DNA of 64,000 bases from Bombardia bombarda (lineage: Eukaryota > Ascomycota > Sordariomycetes > Sordariales > Lasiosphaeriaceae), in NCBI GenBank assembly GCA_030512295.1, contig JAULSR010000005.1, positions 744,001 to 808,000 on the forward strand, read 5' to 3'. Every line of letters begins with the position of its first letter. Positions within the stretch are counted from its first letter, which is position 1. A program made the position numbers and the translations under genes. A model generated the notes under the pieces. The model worked only from the letters and a program-made list of their open reading frames with translations. It was not told the DNA's origin and did no database searches. Positions 49,852-62,398 of the stretch are shown here, piece after piece.

Positions 49852-51550
49852 TCAACGCTTAAAGTAGCTGATCTCAACCGCCCTCAAAGCAACATACGAG
49901 ACCAGACTAAACCCAAAGGCCAGCTCAAAGCCAATATCAACACCAAACTCATCCCCACACAGCTTAGCAATCGGTCCCGTGAACCACACCTGCGCCATGC
50001 CAAGCGCCGCCCCCATGACACCAAATCCAAACGCCACAACGGCCGCGATACCCGGCGGCAGCGCCTTGGGGTTCGTGTAGTCCTCGGGCCGGTAGCCGCC
50101 AGACCCGCGCTTGAAGATGAAGTGCTCCGACAACGAGATGCCCTCGTAAATGGCCAAAAAGTAGCTGATGATCAACATGAAGTTCTCGAGCCAGCTCGCA
50201 AAGTGGTCGTAGCCAGGGATCGCAATGGCGACGTAGGCGCACGTGCCGATAAACGTCCACACGAACCGAGGCACGTGCTGTGTCTGTCTGGCTAGGACCT
50301 GCAGCGAGAGGGAGACGGAGTAGATGTTGGGGCAGTTGTTGGCCGTGATGGAGAGCGCGAGGACGACGAGGCAGAACTGCCCGAAGCGGCCGAGTGGGGG
50401 CACGAGCACCTGGGCAAACAGGCCGCCGATGCCAGAGTCGAAGTAGGCATCGCTAAATGCCGTGTTGTTGATGGTGGCTGTAGCGACAGCAGCGCCAAGG
50501 AGCTCGCTGAAGACGAGGGGGATGAAGAGACCTCCAAACGTCCACATGAAGACCAATGTACGGGACCGATCGACTGGTTGGTAAACCGTATAGTCCGCCG
50601 CGTATACGCACCATCCTGTCGCAAATCCAAAAACTGATGCAGCGTATGACAGCACCTTGCCGGCCTCGGCAGTACCGGTCGCTAGCGGCAGGAGGCTGTT
50701 GAATTCACCTGAATGCGCGAACTCGCCTAGGACTATCAGGAAGATGATGAAGCACGGGATCCAGGACCAGCGCTCGTAAGCGTGGACAATTCTGTAGCCG
50801 AACATGCAGATAACCCAGGTCATGACGGCGATGACTAGAATGCCGGCCCAGCCTGGCATGTTGGAATTGGTGGCGTGAAAGAGCTGGGCCCCGACAATGA
50901 CGTTGACCGACGACCATCCGATACACACGATGACATTGAAAAACGCAACTGGACTTTGTTAGACAATCATTTCAGTTGCGCCGGAAAAGTGGTATTAAGG
51001 ACATACCGAGCTTCACTCCATAATATCCAAAGTAGAATCGAGAGAGAACCATCTGCCGAAGGCCAAACTTTGGGCCGAGGGTCGAGAAGAAGCAAACAGG
51101 TAAGATGCCGAGAATGTTGATGAATAAGATGGTCAAGGCCGAGTCGACAAATCCAAGTCCAAAAATTGGAACGGATATGGCGCCGATAGCGAACGTGGAC
51201 ACGACCATGTTGGCCGAAAGCCACTGTATAGTACAACGCAGTGGTCAGCCTATGTTATGGCCAACTTCTGGAGGGAAAGGGGGGTTCAAAGATGGCATAT
51301 TCCTTACCATGGTGCCGACATTCGACACGCTTGAGTCAGTCCTCTCGTCGATGGGCACTCGCTCGATGCCACGTTGTTCCAGTCCATATTTGCCCGCTAC
51401 CCTCTGCAGCTTGGCGTAGAGGGTATCACCGGCGCCAAAATCCTTTTCGTGGATGGCATTCTCATCCTCATATACGACGCCTGTGTCTGATACACGGTGC
51501 TGCTCGGTCCGCGAACTCTCAAGGTCGCTGTCCTTCTTAGCTGTACTCAT
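49852..51550 (-). CDS. NCS1-family purine-cytosine permease
   Basis: Exons 51308-51550, 51007-51223 and 49852-50948 splice to 518 residues. The start at 51550 (MSTAKKDSD) is preferred over an upstream Met at 51613 that only adds a Ser/Arg-rich leader. The N-terminal 80 residues are a hydrophilic cytosolic tail. It is followed by about twelve membrane helices, for example FAIGAISVPIFGLGF, ILFINILGILPVCFF, GILVIAVMTWVICMFGY, WIPCFIIFLIVLGEF and VAFGFGVMGAALGMA. The motif ANMVVSTFAIGA matches helix 1 of the Fcy2-type branch, and LGPKFGLRQMVLSRFYFGYYG is the conserved loop 2-3 region. It should import purines, cytosine or related nucleobases with protons at the plasma membrane; the exact substrate cannot be read from the sequence. 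Confidence 0.9.
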
Positions 51551-54500
51551 TGTGGTGTGCGATCGAAGGAGAGCAGGTAAACCGGATAGGACAGTTGAGC
51601 GGCCGCGGCTCAAGCAGATGAGCCTTCCTGACCGCCAAGGACAGCAGATTAAATACCAAATGAAGTCTTTCAGAAGATCATAGGCTGGTGCTAGTAGAGA
51701 AGATAGGCCCAGAGATAAGGAATGAAGAAGTCAAAGAAGCACACGCACGCGACGAAGTTGTGCCAGGAACTTCAAGTGGTTGATGAACTAAATGTACCAC
51801 CACCTCAGGTCTTTGCTCTTCACCTGGGAATGGATGTAACAAAAGAGTTGCTTGGGTGACTTCACCTTGACCAGGGAAGGATTGATCTATTCCTGGGAGA
51901 TCCATTGTACAAATAGGAATGTGGAATTCGGGGTTAAGTGGTGTGCCACAGTTGGCCGGGACCTTGATAAGAGACGAGATACCAGGCATGGCATATGCGC
52001 GACCCATCCCACCATCCAACTCGTTTGGTGAGGAACAGGGGGTAAAGGGGGGGTTAACCATTCGAGGTGTAACCCCACACAGAGTGTCGAATCCTTGGGG
52101 GCGTGTACATGCAAATCAGCATTGGTGGGCGAGCGGCTGGCCCCGATTTAACTGCTACCAATGGGATAGTGAAGTCAAGCCGTGCCGTCACCGAAAGATA
52201 TGGAGCAAAAGCTTGTCTCAACCAACCCGGTGGTGCTTATGTTTCGGTGGCTGCCGAAAATCAAGCACCGAGCCGGGCAACGCCACGGTGATCATGTCGA
52301 GTTGCTTGCTTGCTGAAAGTCGCTAGCTTCTGTCCTGTCGGATATGCCGCTCATCGCTATGCGAGTACCTTATACTGCTGTGTATGCAGGCAAACCGAAT
52401 GCAACGAATGAGCTCATCCAGGGTGTTGGTATGCAAGGATATGCGATGTGTGGTCGGGGAAATCTTTGGCAACGGGGCGGGCCTGGTGTAACCAGAGACA
52501 CCACACCGACAGAAGGGTGCCATTTAAGACGGCCGAGACAGACAGACAGACAGACAGACAGATCCATTTGTGGGTCAAATCTTTAGACTACTCGTAGCCA
52601 TTGAACTCGAGTTCTTCCATTCAGTCTACCCCCATGTCTTCAATTGGGGGAAAAGAAAGAGATAGTAGTGGCGCTGGAATATTGTCTTGATAAGGGTCTC
52701 CCGGGCCTCCGACTCGATGGATTTAATTCCATGTGATGTGGGTGGTTTCCGTCTTCCAATTGGCCGATAACACACGTAAGGGAGGATGGGTACTTCGTAC
52801 GAAGAGGGGAAAGAAAGGGAATGGAAGCCAGAAATGGAAAGGTCAAGTGAAGGAAAGAACGAAAGGACCGATCGACTGATGTACAGTACGATGTGGTACA
52901 GTACGCACCTACTTTGGTACTGTCGCTTCCGAATTGGGAAACGACGAGTTGGCGGCACAACAACTCCACTTGATTGGCAGCTGCCATCTCTCCTTTTCTC
53001 TGCTTTCCATTTTCTTGAAACCGTCGTGATCAAGCATGGATATCTACTTAATGACATTACTCGATCGTACCAAGATGTTAAAGGGATAGCTGCCATATAT
53101 GTGGTCACGACAGTAAGGGCTTATCTGATGTATATCCTATAGATCTCTGGAAATTTTCAAGCTGCATACTAGTAGCATTCCGCTGACTTTGATACTTAGA
53201 TCATGTGGCGGTAAAAGCTGATTATTGGGCATCAAAGCTTGATTGAAGTTTGCCTATCAATTGTTGCCAAATACCTCACAAGCCTACCAACTAGAAATGC
53301 TAGGTACCTTATTTTCTATGTTCTCTTCTTCTTATTTCTCGTAGGGATACTGAGACAAACTACTATGTCCAAGGAAAGCCGAGACAATATGGGTTGCACC
53401 AGTAAGCCATTGTCAGTTGGCCGATGGCGGAATATTATAAGGGGCACGTATATCTGACCAAGTTTAGAATATCTTCATCTTGCCACTACAATAGCATAAA
53501 ATAAACGTCCATCCAATCTCCCAAAACAGCTAGGCAAGATTAAAAAATAGAATCGAAAAACGAGAGGTGATATGAAGCAACCTGAAGCTTCACTCACTCT
53601 ATCCTTATGCTGTCCGATCTAGAATAGGGGTTGCTGATTCAAAATGAACAGCAGCTGTACTTCATCTTCATTCTAATATGTCGTGCTCCCTCAACCTTGA
53701 CTCCTTGGTCATTTCTTCTCTAACGTCTCTCACATGTAGGTATCCGTAAATATTAAAAGCTAAACGCTGTTGAATTACTCTTATCTTTCATAAGCAACAG
53801 TGGTGTTCCTGTTTTCTTTGGCTTCTGGTCACGTCTCATCAAACAAGCCACCAACGTATCTCAAACTCGACTTTCTATCTTCTTCGCCTCACCGCCTGTT
53901 GCCCCTATTAACAATTTGGCAGCCATGACACGAGACGACATGGACAATGGCCCCCCGCATATCCTCAGCAGATCGGTATTACGATTGTTAATATTCTGAC
54001 CTGGATATCCCTACTCACGATCCCGCTCTCCAACAAAGAGGAAAATAGTCAAGCTTCATAGATGTTCTCGGAGGAGGCAGGTCTCGGATCTTAATCGGAC
54101 GACAACAAGACCTCATCTAGATTATTGTGTCGCCTTGGGGAGGCAAACAGGGTTGCTACCTGCCCTTTTCAGCGGTTGCGCGAGCGAAGTGGAACATCAG
54201 GATCCTGAAATAATATTCGATAATAACGATAAGGGGCTTGATAATCCCCGGGTTACATAAAAGGAGCAGGCAGCCCCTCGCTTCGTGTCACGGTCTCGAC
54301 CGCGGATTTACCTTTCACATGGTGGATTACCTATCAGTTCTAGAACAATCCTGGGACGTTTCTCACCTGTGATTATCCTCGGGGAAAACGGAAAATACAT
54401 ACGCAGGAGATTCAGTGGATTTGCAACATACACAGAGAAAGATTCGCCCTTTGACTAAGATCTACAGCAAATGACCCTTTTCCACGTTTTCTTCATGTCC

Positions 54501-54652
54501 CCAAATACATGTAAATTTTACACACAAAGATCCGGCAGCGCGCATCGACTCATTCAGCAGTTATCCGAGTTTCGGTTTATCGTCAGATAGCGGGCGCTGT
54601 GAAACTCTGAAGCTTCTATTTCGTCATTATCATGCCCCACCCCAGCGCTTTC
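51551..54652. other. Intergenic, 3.1 kb
   Basis: The promoter side of the permease and the 3' side of DUS3. It contains a (GACA)n repeat at 52537-52562 and otherwise unremarkable mixed sequence. Short open frames on both strands mirror each other. No gene seen. Confidence 0.5.
52537..52562. repeat. (GACA)n microsatellite
   Basis: Six and a half GACA units, pure. A longer GACA tract lies after the kelch gene. Confidence 0.9.
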
Positions 54653-56962
54653 TCAACCCTCAGCCTCAATCTCGTAGCTGTTCGACTTGTGCTTCGGCTG
54701 GAAGTTGAAACTCGTAGGAGCCGGCCCAAGGAACATCTCACTAAACAAAAAGCACGTGTCAGTAAACAGTAGGACAAATCTAAACAAACCAAAAAAAACA
54801 TACCTGATCTTGATCCAGTCCTTGTAATTACTGCTCGAAAGCAGCGTCTCGAGATCATCTCTGCCGCGGAATGCCTCGGGCCGCTCGTTGAGGTTCGGCG
54901 GGAGATGCTCCAGCAGCCCAATGGGCACATATCTCGTGAAGAAGCTGAGGAACTCGAGCAAGAACCGTCTCGTGTAGTTGATGCCCAGCTCATCCGATCC
55001 CCACGCCTCCATGCCGTACCTGGCAAACTTCTCAATGTACGTCAGCCGCTCCGACGCCGACTTGTCCAGGTACTGGCCCTTCTCGATCTCCTCAAAGATC
55101 CACGGCTTGATGATGGCGCCGCGGGCAATCATGACGCTGTCAACCTTGGCGTTGTCTACGTGGTCGAGGTAGTCGACGTGCGAGTAGCAGTCGCCGTTGC
55201 CGACAAAGTACATCTTGCCGCCGTTGGGCAGCGTGTTCTCCTCCACCTCGCGGATGGTGTCGGTCAGCTCGTCCTTCTTCTCGTTGAACTGCTTGATCAG
55301 CGCCGCGCACTCGGCAATGTAGGTCCAGTTTGCCGCCCTGGTGTAGCGCTGCTGGCGGGTGCGGCCGTGCAGCGTAACGGCCGCGCAGCCAGGGGCGCCG
55401 AGCTGATCGCGCATGTCCTGGCTGCCGAGGGCCAGCCGCTCGACGAGCTTCTGGGCGGTGAGCTTGTCATCCTTGACGCCCATTCTGATCTTGGCCGTGA
55501 TGGGCACCTCGCCCGAGACGGCGTTCATGCCTCTGATCATCCTGTCGAGCTTCGCAGGGGCGTCTAGCAGGGCGGATCCGGCGCCCGACTTGAACACCAT
55601 GTCGATGGGACAGCCGCAGTTGATGTCGATGAGGCGGAGGTGGGGCAGATAGGTGGTCAGCGCCTCGGTTGCCTTGATGGCGATCCAAGGAGCGCTGGCG
55701 GCGATTTGCACGCCGAATTTGACATCCTTCGAGTTGTCGTAGCCCAGGGGGGCAGGCCCGCTGGGGTTGAAGCGGGGAGGCGTGACTTCGGACTCGTGCG
55801 CCCTCATCAGCGTCCAGTCTGTCTTTTGCCCTTGCAGAATGGGAAGTCCCAAGGCCATTTCCGAGTAGGTTACTTGGGCGCCCAGCTCTACGCACAGGCG
55901 ACGAAACGGAAGGTTGCCTTGAGTCGTGAGGGGCGCAAGGACTGGCGTTTCCCGGCCAAAGTAGACTTTTCTCTTCTCTGACGGCTTGAACGGGGGCTCG
56001 ACATACTGGGCTCGGTAATCCTTGGCCTCGTCCTCGTCGCCTTTCTGCTTGTGGTAATGTGTGCGGATGAGCTCGGTGTCGACGGCAAGCCATTTGATGT
56101 ACTCCTCCGACTTCTCCATCACCACCTTCTTCCTTGACAGGTTTAGTTTCACCTGGGGCGGCACGTTGTTCACAACACCGGGCTTGGCGTCCATCTCATC
56201 ATCATCGGCGGGCTTGACGGCGTCTTCCTTCTCCACAAGCACCAACTCGGTGCGCCCGTCCTCGCGGGTCACCTCTTCCATATGGCTTTTCACATAGAGA
56301 CAGCGCCAGCCAGACGTACACCTACCATATGTCGCAAAGACGGGACAGCCTCCGCTGAGAGTGTCGAGGTCGGCGCGTCTGCCCTCCTTCAGGTACTTGC
56401 GGATATCGTGGAGGGCATTGCAGCGCTCGCCGTGCTTGCAAGGCCGCGGTGAGAACTCATTGGTCCAGGCGACCGAGTTGCACAGCTTGACGGCGTCGGA
56501 GAAAGTGCCGAATTCTCTCTCTTTATTCTGGCCCTTCTGCTTCTTGCGCTTCCCGCCGCCTTGGCCCCTGCTGTCCCTGCTGTCTTGCGGAACGGGGGCC
56601 GTCCTCCCCTCTGCAGCGTCGTCATCAATGGGTCTGTCTTCAACAACCGTCTCCGACCGACTGGGAGGTACGATGAGATATCTATAGTTGTTGTTAGTTT
56701 AGGTGAGAAAAGGAAAGTGAACCACAAAAACATTAGCGACATACTCCTCTTTAATCATAGCAACGCCCTTGATCCTCTCCCTTGGCGGCTTCGAGACTCC
56801 GTCATGGGAGAGTTGTGGGGGAGTGTCGAGCTTCACTCTCTTAGTCGCAGGCCCAATATGAGAAGAGGAGGCATCTTGATCCCCACCGACGGCCTTGGTG
56901 TTGACGTTGAGGCCGTCGACTTGGTCGGCGGTTCGCTTCACCGTCGCCTCATTGGACTCCAT
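54653..56962 (-). CDS. dus3: tRNA-dihydrouridine synthase 3
   Basis: Exons 56745-56962, 54804-56681 and 54653-54740 give 727 residues. Dus3 reduces U47 in the tRNA variable loop using FMN and NADPH. Two CCCH zinc fingers lie at residues about 125-195 (CKHGERCNALHD and CPVFATYGRCTSGWRCLYV). The flavin TIM barrel starts at VLAPLTTQGNLPFRRLC. The catalytic Cys is in LIDINCGCPIDMVFK, followed by GSALLDAP, VTLHGRTRQQRYTRAANW, FVGNGDCYS and MIARGAIIKPWIF. The C-terminal tRNA-binding part ends with KSNSYEIEAEG. A stretch at 56288-56328 looks like an intron (GTAGGT..AAAAG) but encodes the second zinc finger and is kept. The N-terminus is charged with a likely nuclear signal (ATKRVKLD). The gene is divergent from the kelch gene. 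Confidence 0.93.
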
Positions 56963-58428
56963 GTTCGTCAGATATTCTTATATCTGCCAATGGGTTGTAT
57001 GAGTGAGCCCTCGGTGAGAGTTGAGCCGATGACGCGGTGCTGGTTTAAATGAGTACCTATCCAGATGCGGAAAACCAAAACGGGCCTCTTTTTTTCTTCT
57101 TGTCAGTGGTTGTCGGTCGGATTGTGGTGAAGTGGGATGCCAAAATGTGCCCCACAGCGGGGTTATATTACAGTTTTTAGGGTGGAGGGTGCGGTGCTCC
57201 AGGGATCATCAGCCCTGGAGCCTCGCTTTATCCAACAGCCCAGCCCCCCAGTCCGATTTTTCATTGCGGGGATCCTGCTAGCTGAGGTGGTGAGGGCGCG
57301 CGGCCCAGGGGTGGTGTAAGTGCGGACTTAGGTACCCGTCCTGCAGAAGACATATACAAGCTGTCTAAGTTATGACTGCTATTTCATCTACTCGATAGGT
57401 TTGAATTTTTTCAAGATAGGTAGCTATACCCTAGCACAGCAGCCACTCATCTCGACCAATGGGTAACTGCTTATTGAGTCGTATGAGCTGGGGGTTCCAT
57501 TAGACCCATGCCAGATTCCTGGTTATCACCAGTTTGGAAACTGGGCACGTCCGTGATCCCCACAATAGCTTTACGATGATGAAGATTGCCAAATCATCAC
57601 TGTACGGAGTAGGAAATTTGTTTTTGGGAAGTTGGGACGAACTGCATGCCATCTGCTCAGACCTCCCGCTTCTTGTTCCTGACCAGGTACCGTGGTGAAA
57701 GGTAAAACTTTTGAGGCTATAGGTGGGTTTTGGATGTCTTCGATGTCCGGAAACATATACCAGAATCATAGACATGCCAAACAATGTCAAAGGACGAGCT
57801 GTTCAGGTCCCGCAAGCCACCGAACGCAATATGACCTATTTAACTTGCAGGCCCCATACCAAAAGGTTTCAGATACTATAAAAAGACATATATGCAGACG
57901 AAACTCGCAGCAGGCGATCCAAGACATGTCAAGTGTCGTCGGTCCAAGTCGTCAATGGAAGCATCAAAACCTTGGAAGTGGGGGGGAAGCTGGAAGCTGG
58001 GGGGCAGTGGTGCCCTGTTGGCTGCCGGAAGGGGGGAAATGGCACCCCGCCCATCGGTTTATGCAAGGGCCCGCAGGCGTGAGGGCTGACATTCTGCGAC
58101 GCCCAGCTGCCCTCCAATTACAGCCCGTGGAGGTAGGTTGGATCTGGGACCGAATGGCCGACCGATGCCGACCACCAAACCAGAGAGACCACGACAGACA
58201 GACATACAGCACAGGCGACCACCGGCCAGAGAAAACGACCTCGTTGTATTTTTTTTTTCGAGCCATCTCCGATATGCGCATTGTCCACGTTGCCAGCAGC
58301 ACTCTCTGACCGCCAGAACGCCGCCAGACATACCACCCCCCAGTCCGACCTGCTCTCTCCTTCTCTCGCTTCATCTCTGTTTCTTCGACTGGTGCTTGAT
58401 ATTTAAGAAATGAGCATACAACCCCACA
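56963..58428. promoter_or_regulatory. Divergent promoter region between dus3 and the kelch gene
   Basis: About 1.5 kb separates the two start codons. Open frames up to 205 codons on the plus strand have no domain and are rejected as genes. A poly-T stretch occurs at about 58249-58258. No specific site is claimed. Confidence 0.4.
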
Positions 58429-60383
58429 ATGGCTGACCAGGCCAGAGACAGAGAGAGGGAAAGAGACAGAGACAGAGACAGGCACAACCATCCTCCACCG
58501 CCCCCTCCTCGGCAACAGTCGCCGCAAATTAACAAGATCGTCCGCTCCCAAAAGATATCGAATGCTTCCTCGCCCGTTGGCACGCGGCCACAGTCTTCCG
58601 TCGCCGAGATAGTCGACGGGGAATACGACACGACGCCTTCGCCGCACGCGCGCACCACATACGCCCAGGATCGCGCCCCCCCGATACCACGCTCCCACAC
58701 ACCAGGCCACCTCTCTTCCAAGAGCCAGGACCGCCGCCGCAAACCCTCTGAGCTCTCGATCCGCCAGCGCTCCCAGTCCGCCGCGGCCGGCGGGGCAATA
58801 GGCGGCGGGCCGCCCCCCATCGTCGTGCCCGGCTCGTCCCTCTCGGCCTCGCACTCGCAGGCCTCCTTCTCCGTCTCCTCCTCCAAAACTCCCACGCCCA
58901 CATCCGCCCGCCATGCCGCCAGCAGCGCAACCAGCACCACCACTTTCGTCATCCCCGAAAATAGCACCGGCGAGGCAAACCACGGCGGCCTCACCACACG
59001 CGATCGGCAGGACTCCTCCGCCAGCACCCTCAAGGAGCAACAACTTCAGCAGCTACAGCTGACAGTAGGGAGCACCAATGGCACCAACCACAAGCACAAC
59101 AACAACGGCAGCACCACCTCCCCCACCACCTCCTCCCGACGGCCCAATGCCCTCCGCTCCACCTCCGCCATAGCAGGCGGCAGCCGCCAAGGCAGCGGCA
59201 GCGCCGCCGCCGCCGCCGCCCCCGGGGCCGTAGCCACCCCGAACCGGGGGAGCGCAACCGCCCGCGTGGGGTCAGTCTCGGCGCGCGGCGGCCAAGCCCC
59301 CCCAGCCCACACGGCCTTCCCGCCGCTCGCGGACCCGCACACGGCGCCCGACGTGCCCGCCGCGCCCTCCTCGGGCATGTACTGGAGCCGGGCGCCCGTG
59401 TCGGGCACGACGCACACGGCGCTGCGCGCGCACACCACCACGCTGGTCGGGTCCAACGTGTACGTATTCGGCGGGTGCGACTCGCGCGCGTGCTTCAACG
59501 CGCTCTACGTGCTCGACGCCGACGCCTTCCACTGGTCGACGCCGCTCGTGGTCGGCGACGTGCCCGTGCCGCTGCGCGCCATGACGTGCACGGCCGTCGG
59601 CAAGAAGCTCGTCATCTTTGGCGGCGGCGACGGCCCGGCGTACTACAACGACGTCTACGTGCTGGACACGGTCAACTTCAGGTGGTCGCGCCCGCGCATC
59701 CTGGGCGACCGCGTGCCGAGCAAGCGGCGCGCGCACACAGCGTGTCTGTACAAGAATAGCATCTATGTGTTTGGCGGGGGGATGGCGTGCGCGCGCTGAA
59801 TGATATCTGGCGGCTGGACGTGAATGATGTGAACAAGATGTCGTGGAAGCTGATCTCGAGCGCGTCGTCGGCCTCGTCGTCGTCGTCGGCGACACCGTCG
59901 CCAGGTAGTGGAGGCAGCAAGGACCTGAGGCCAAAGGCGCGCGGGTACCACACGGCTAATATGGTGGGGAGCAAGCTGATTATATACGGCGGCTCCGACG
60001 GCGGCTCGTGCTTCAACGACGTGTGGGTGTACGACGTCGAGACCAACGTGTGGAAGGCGGTGGCGATCCCGGTGACTTTCAGACGGCTGTCGCACACGGC
60101 CAACATCGTCGGGTCGTACCTGTTTGTCGTGGGCGGGCACGACGGCAACGAGTACTCCAACGACGTGCTGCTGCTGAATCTCGTCACCATGTCCTGGGAC
60201 CGGCGCAGGGTGTACGGGCTCCCGCCGAGCGGCCGCGGCTACCACGGCACCGTGCTGTACGACAGCCGGCTGCTGATGATTGGCGGCTTCGACGGCAGCG
60301 AGGTCTTTGGCGACACGTGGATCCTGGAGCTGGCCGTCCATGCGTACTACTCGCAGATCAGCCACTTCACGATCGAGGTCTAG
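58429..60383 (+). CDS. Kelch-repeat beta-propeller protein, frame broken by a one-base deletion
   Basis: The first frame runs from 58429 to a stop at 59797-59799. The second continues in the adjacent frame from the G run at 59776-59781 (GDGVRALNDIWRLD) to the stop at 60381. One extra G would join them into 651 residues. Residues 1 to about 320 are disordered: Arg/Asp-rich start, Ser/Thr/Pro-rich, several poly-Ala and poly-Pro runs. The C-terminal half has six kelch units: VYVFGGCDS, LVIFGGGDGPAYYNDVYVLD, IYVFGGGDG, LIIYGGSDGGSCFNDVWVYD, LFVVGGHDGNEYSNDVLLLN and LLMIGGFDGSEVFGDTWILEL. That makes a six-bladed propeller, used for protein binding in polarity and signalling proteins. The closest named family is not clear to me. 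The break lies inside a repeat that is otherwise perfect, so sequence error is likely. Confidence 0.85.
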
Positions 60384-60591
60384 GGGACCGACGACGACGA
60401 CGATGATGATTCTGCCGCCTTGAACGAGAGGAGGAGGAGGAGGAGGACCACGATGTTGCTTGTGCAGCAGCAGCAGCAGCATGAGCGTGAGCGTGAGCAT
60501 GGTCATGATGCATGATGCATGCCTTTTGATGATGAATAATTATTATACGTGTTTCTGACGGACGCGAACTACGATATGCACGCTTCGAGCG

Positions 60592-60592
<1 letters not shown>

Positions 60593-60632
<40 letters not shown>
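60593..60632. repeat. (GACA)n microsatellite, about ten units
   Basis: Ten GACA units without interruption, directly downstream of the kelch gene. Confidence 0.9.
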
Positions 60633-60635
<3 letters not shown>

Positions 60636-61260
60636 GGGTGTGCTGTTTGGTGGCGGATGATGCATGGCTGACCTGGCCTCTTGCTCGCTCACACTGAAGC
60701 CGCGCGGATGTATAAGAAGTAAGATACATCCTCTTGTTCTTTGGAAACAAGGACGGAGGGGAGGCAGCGGTTGACTGATAAGGAGGGGGAGTTGCGAGGG
60801 TGAACGAAAGCCTTGTTTGATGACTACTACTTGGTACTGCAAGCGAAAGATGGTTTGACATCGCCAGGGGGGTAACCCAGGAGAAAGAGAAAGTGTGGTG
60901 GGTTTTGACACCAATAAGCACCTTGAAAATATAAGGACGAGATGATCTTGTCCGCCCACCCTGTTTAGTATGAGATTTGTTGGGGGAAATGAATGGTAGA
61001 TGGGTTTCTTTTACTGTTTGTCTTTTTCGCCTTTTTGTTGCTTTCTTCGGTTGTATTTTCATAGCATATATTCCAAGCCTTTGCTGCGTTGAGCTGATGG
61101 ATCAATGTTGTTATTATCGTAATCATCTTCTTGGTAAAGACAAAGAAGGTATGTTATTCTTTTGATTGCTGCCCACACCCCTATATAATACACCAGGCTT
61201 CAATGTTCCCTCTATTCTCCTCGGTCGCGCCGCGTAAAAACGCCTTCGTCTCCCGTGTCC

Positions 61261-61282
61261 GATGATGATGATGATGATGATG
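61261..61282. repeat. (GAT)n microsatellite
   Basis: Seven GAT units in noncoding DNA. Confidence 0.85.
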
Positions 61283-61614
61283 GCCTGCTTTGAAGGATGA
61301 AAAAAAGGAGAAAAGAAAAAAAGGATGAAAATAAAATCACCCCGAAAGCGCCATACTATATATCTCTCTTTAATCCAGACTTTCTATCGCGAATCATTCA
61401 GCGACAGCCATTTTCTCCCGTCGGTCCGCCCGCACCCGTCTAAACACCATCCAATGCATGAGTAGTGAGATTTTTTATATAGAAAAGGTTACATGCAACA
61501 AAACAAGATCGTGGTTTTTTAAGACTATTGGTCTCCAATCACGACATAGCTCTATGCGTAGCAACAGTCTGTTGAGCATTTGTTAGTTTGTAGGAAGGGG
61601 TGATGTTCCCTTCT

Positions 61615-62398
61615 CTACTGCTGCTGCTGCTTGACAACCGACTCGCGGGTTTTCTTCTGTTGCGCTAACCTCTCCTCCTCGGCGGCAACCATATCTAACA
61701 AGAAAAATGCAAGTCAGCAATTGCCAAAGATTTATTTCTGGGAAAGGGAGGATCATCTTACCCTGCCAGAGGTTCTGACCCTCATACTCCTCCTTCTGGA
61801 TGCGCTTCTCGATCAGGTGCTTGTGCTCGGGGTCGTTGGGATCGATGACCATGACAGTCTCCCACCTGCCCTTGCCGCTCTTGGCGTCCGACGTCTCGAA
61901 GGCGGCCGTGGCGATGAGCACGGCGATGGTCAGGCCCTGGGCGTACATGCGGGCCTGGACGACCTTTTGGCTGCCCGTCAGGTACTTGTTCTTGCCGACG
62001 ATGGCCATGGCGATGCCCATGGCGGCGAGCCACGAGGTGAAGACGATGGTGTAGCGGTTCTCGCGGCCCCAGTCCATAAACTTCTTCATCTGCGACTCGG
62101 TCGCGCGCGCCTCCTCCTGGGCGCGCTGCGTCATGTCGACGTACGAGTTCATGGGGTCGCGCGCCTTTTGGTAGTTTAGGCTGTAGCGCTCGGCCGTCAC
62201 GATGGCGGCGAAGGTGCCCGACGACGTGACAAGGAAGGACCGGAAGGGGAGCGTGATGTTGCGGAAGGCCGGGTACCGCTTCGCCGCGAACACGACGCCG
62301 GCGAGGCCGAGGGCCACGCCGATGGAGCCGCCAATGGCGCCGCCCTTGAGCACCTCATCGTAATGGGCCTTCTCCTCCTCTTTGCTGATGACCTTCAT
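61615..62398 (-). CDS. rcf2: Respiratory supercomplex factor 2 (HIG1 domain protein)
   Basis: Exons 61762-62398 and 61615-61694 splice to 238 residues, close to the usual size. RCF2 sits in the inner mitochondrial membrane and helps complex III-IV supercomplex assembly and cytochrome oxidase function. The N-terminal half has two hydrophobic hairpin segments (residues about 19-40 and 53-69) and YSLNYQKARDPMNSY. The HIG1 domain covers residues about 113-170: YTIVFTSWLAAMGIAMAIV, then QKVVQARMYAQGLTIAVLIATAAFE, which carries the conserved R..Q motif between its two helices. The C-terminus is charged and helical and ends in four Gln. The intron has GTAAGA and GTTAG ends with a CTGAC branch point. 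Confidence 0.9.

Larger units (their letters stand above)
60384..61614. other. Intergenic, convergent 3' ends
   Basis: It holds GACA and GAT microsatellites, AT-rich tails and the presumed polyadenylation regions of the kelch and RCF2 genes. No gene seen. Confidence 0.55.

Noticed and set aside
56288..56328. Intron-like GTAGGT..AAAAG in dus3
   Set aside because: Reading through restores the second CCCH zinc finger and keeps the frame.
57692..58309. 205-codon plus-strand frame before the kelch gene
   Set aside because: No domain, no codon pattern, and it lies in the divergent dus3/kelch promoter region.
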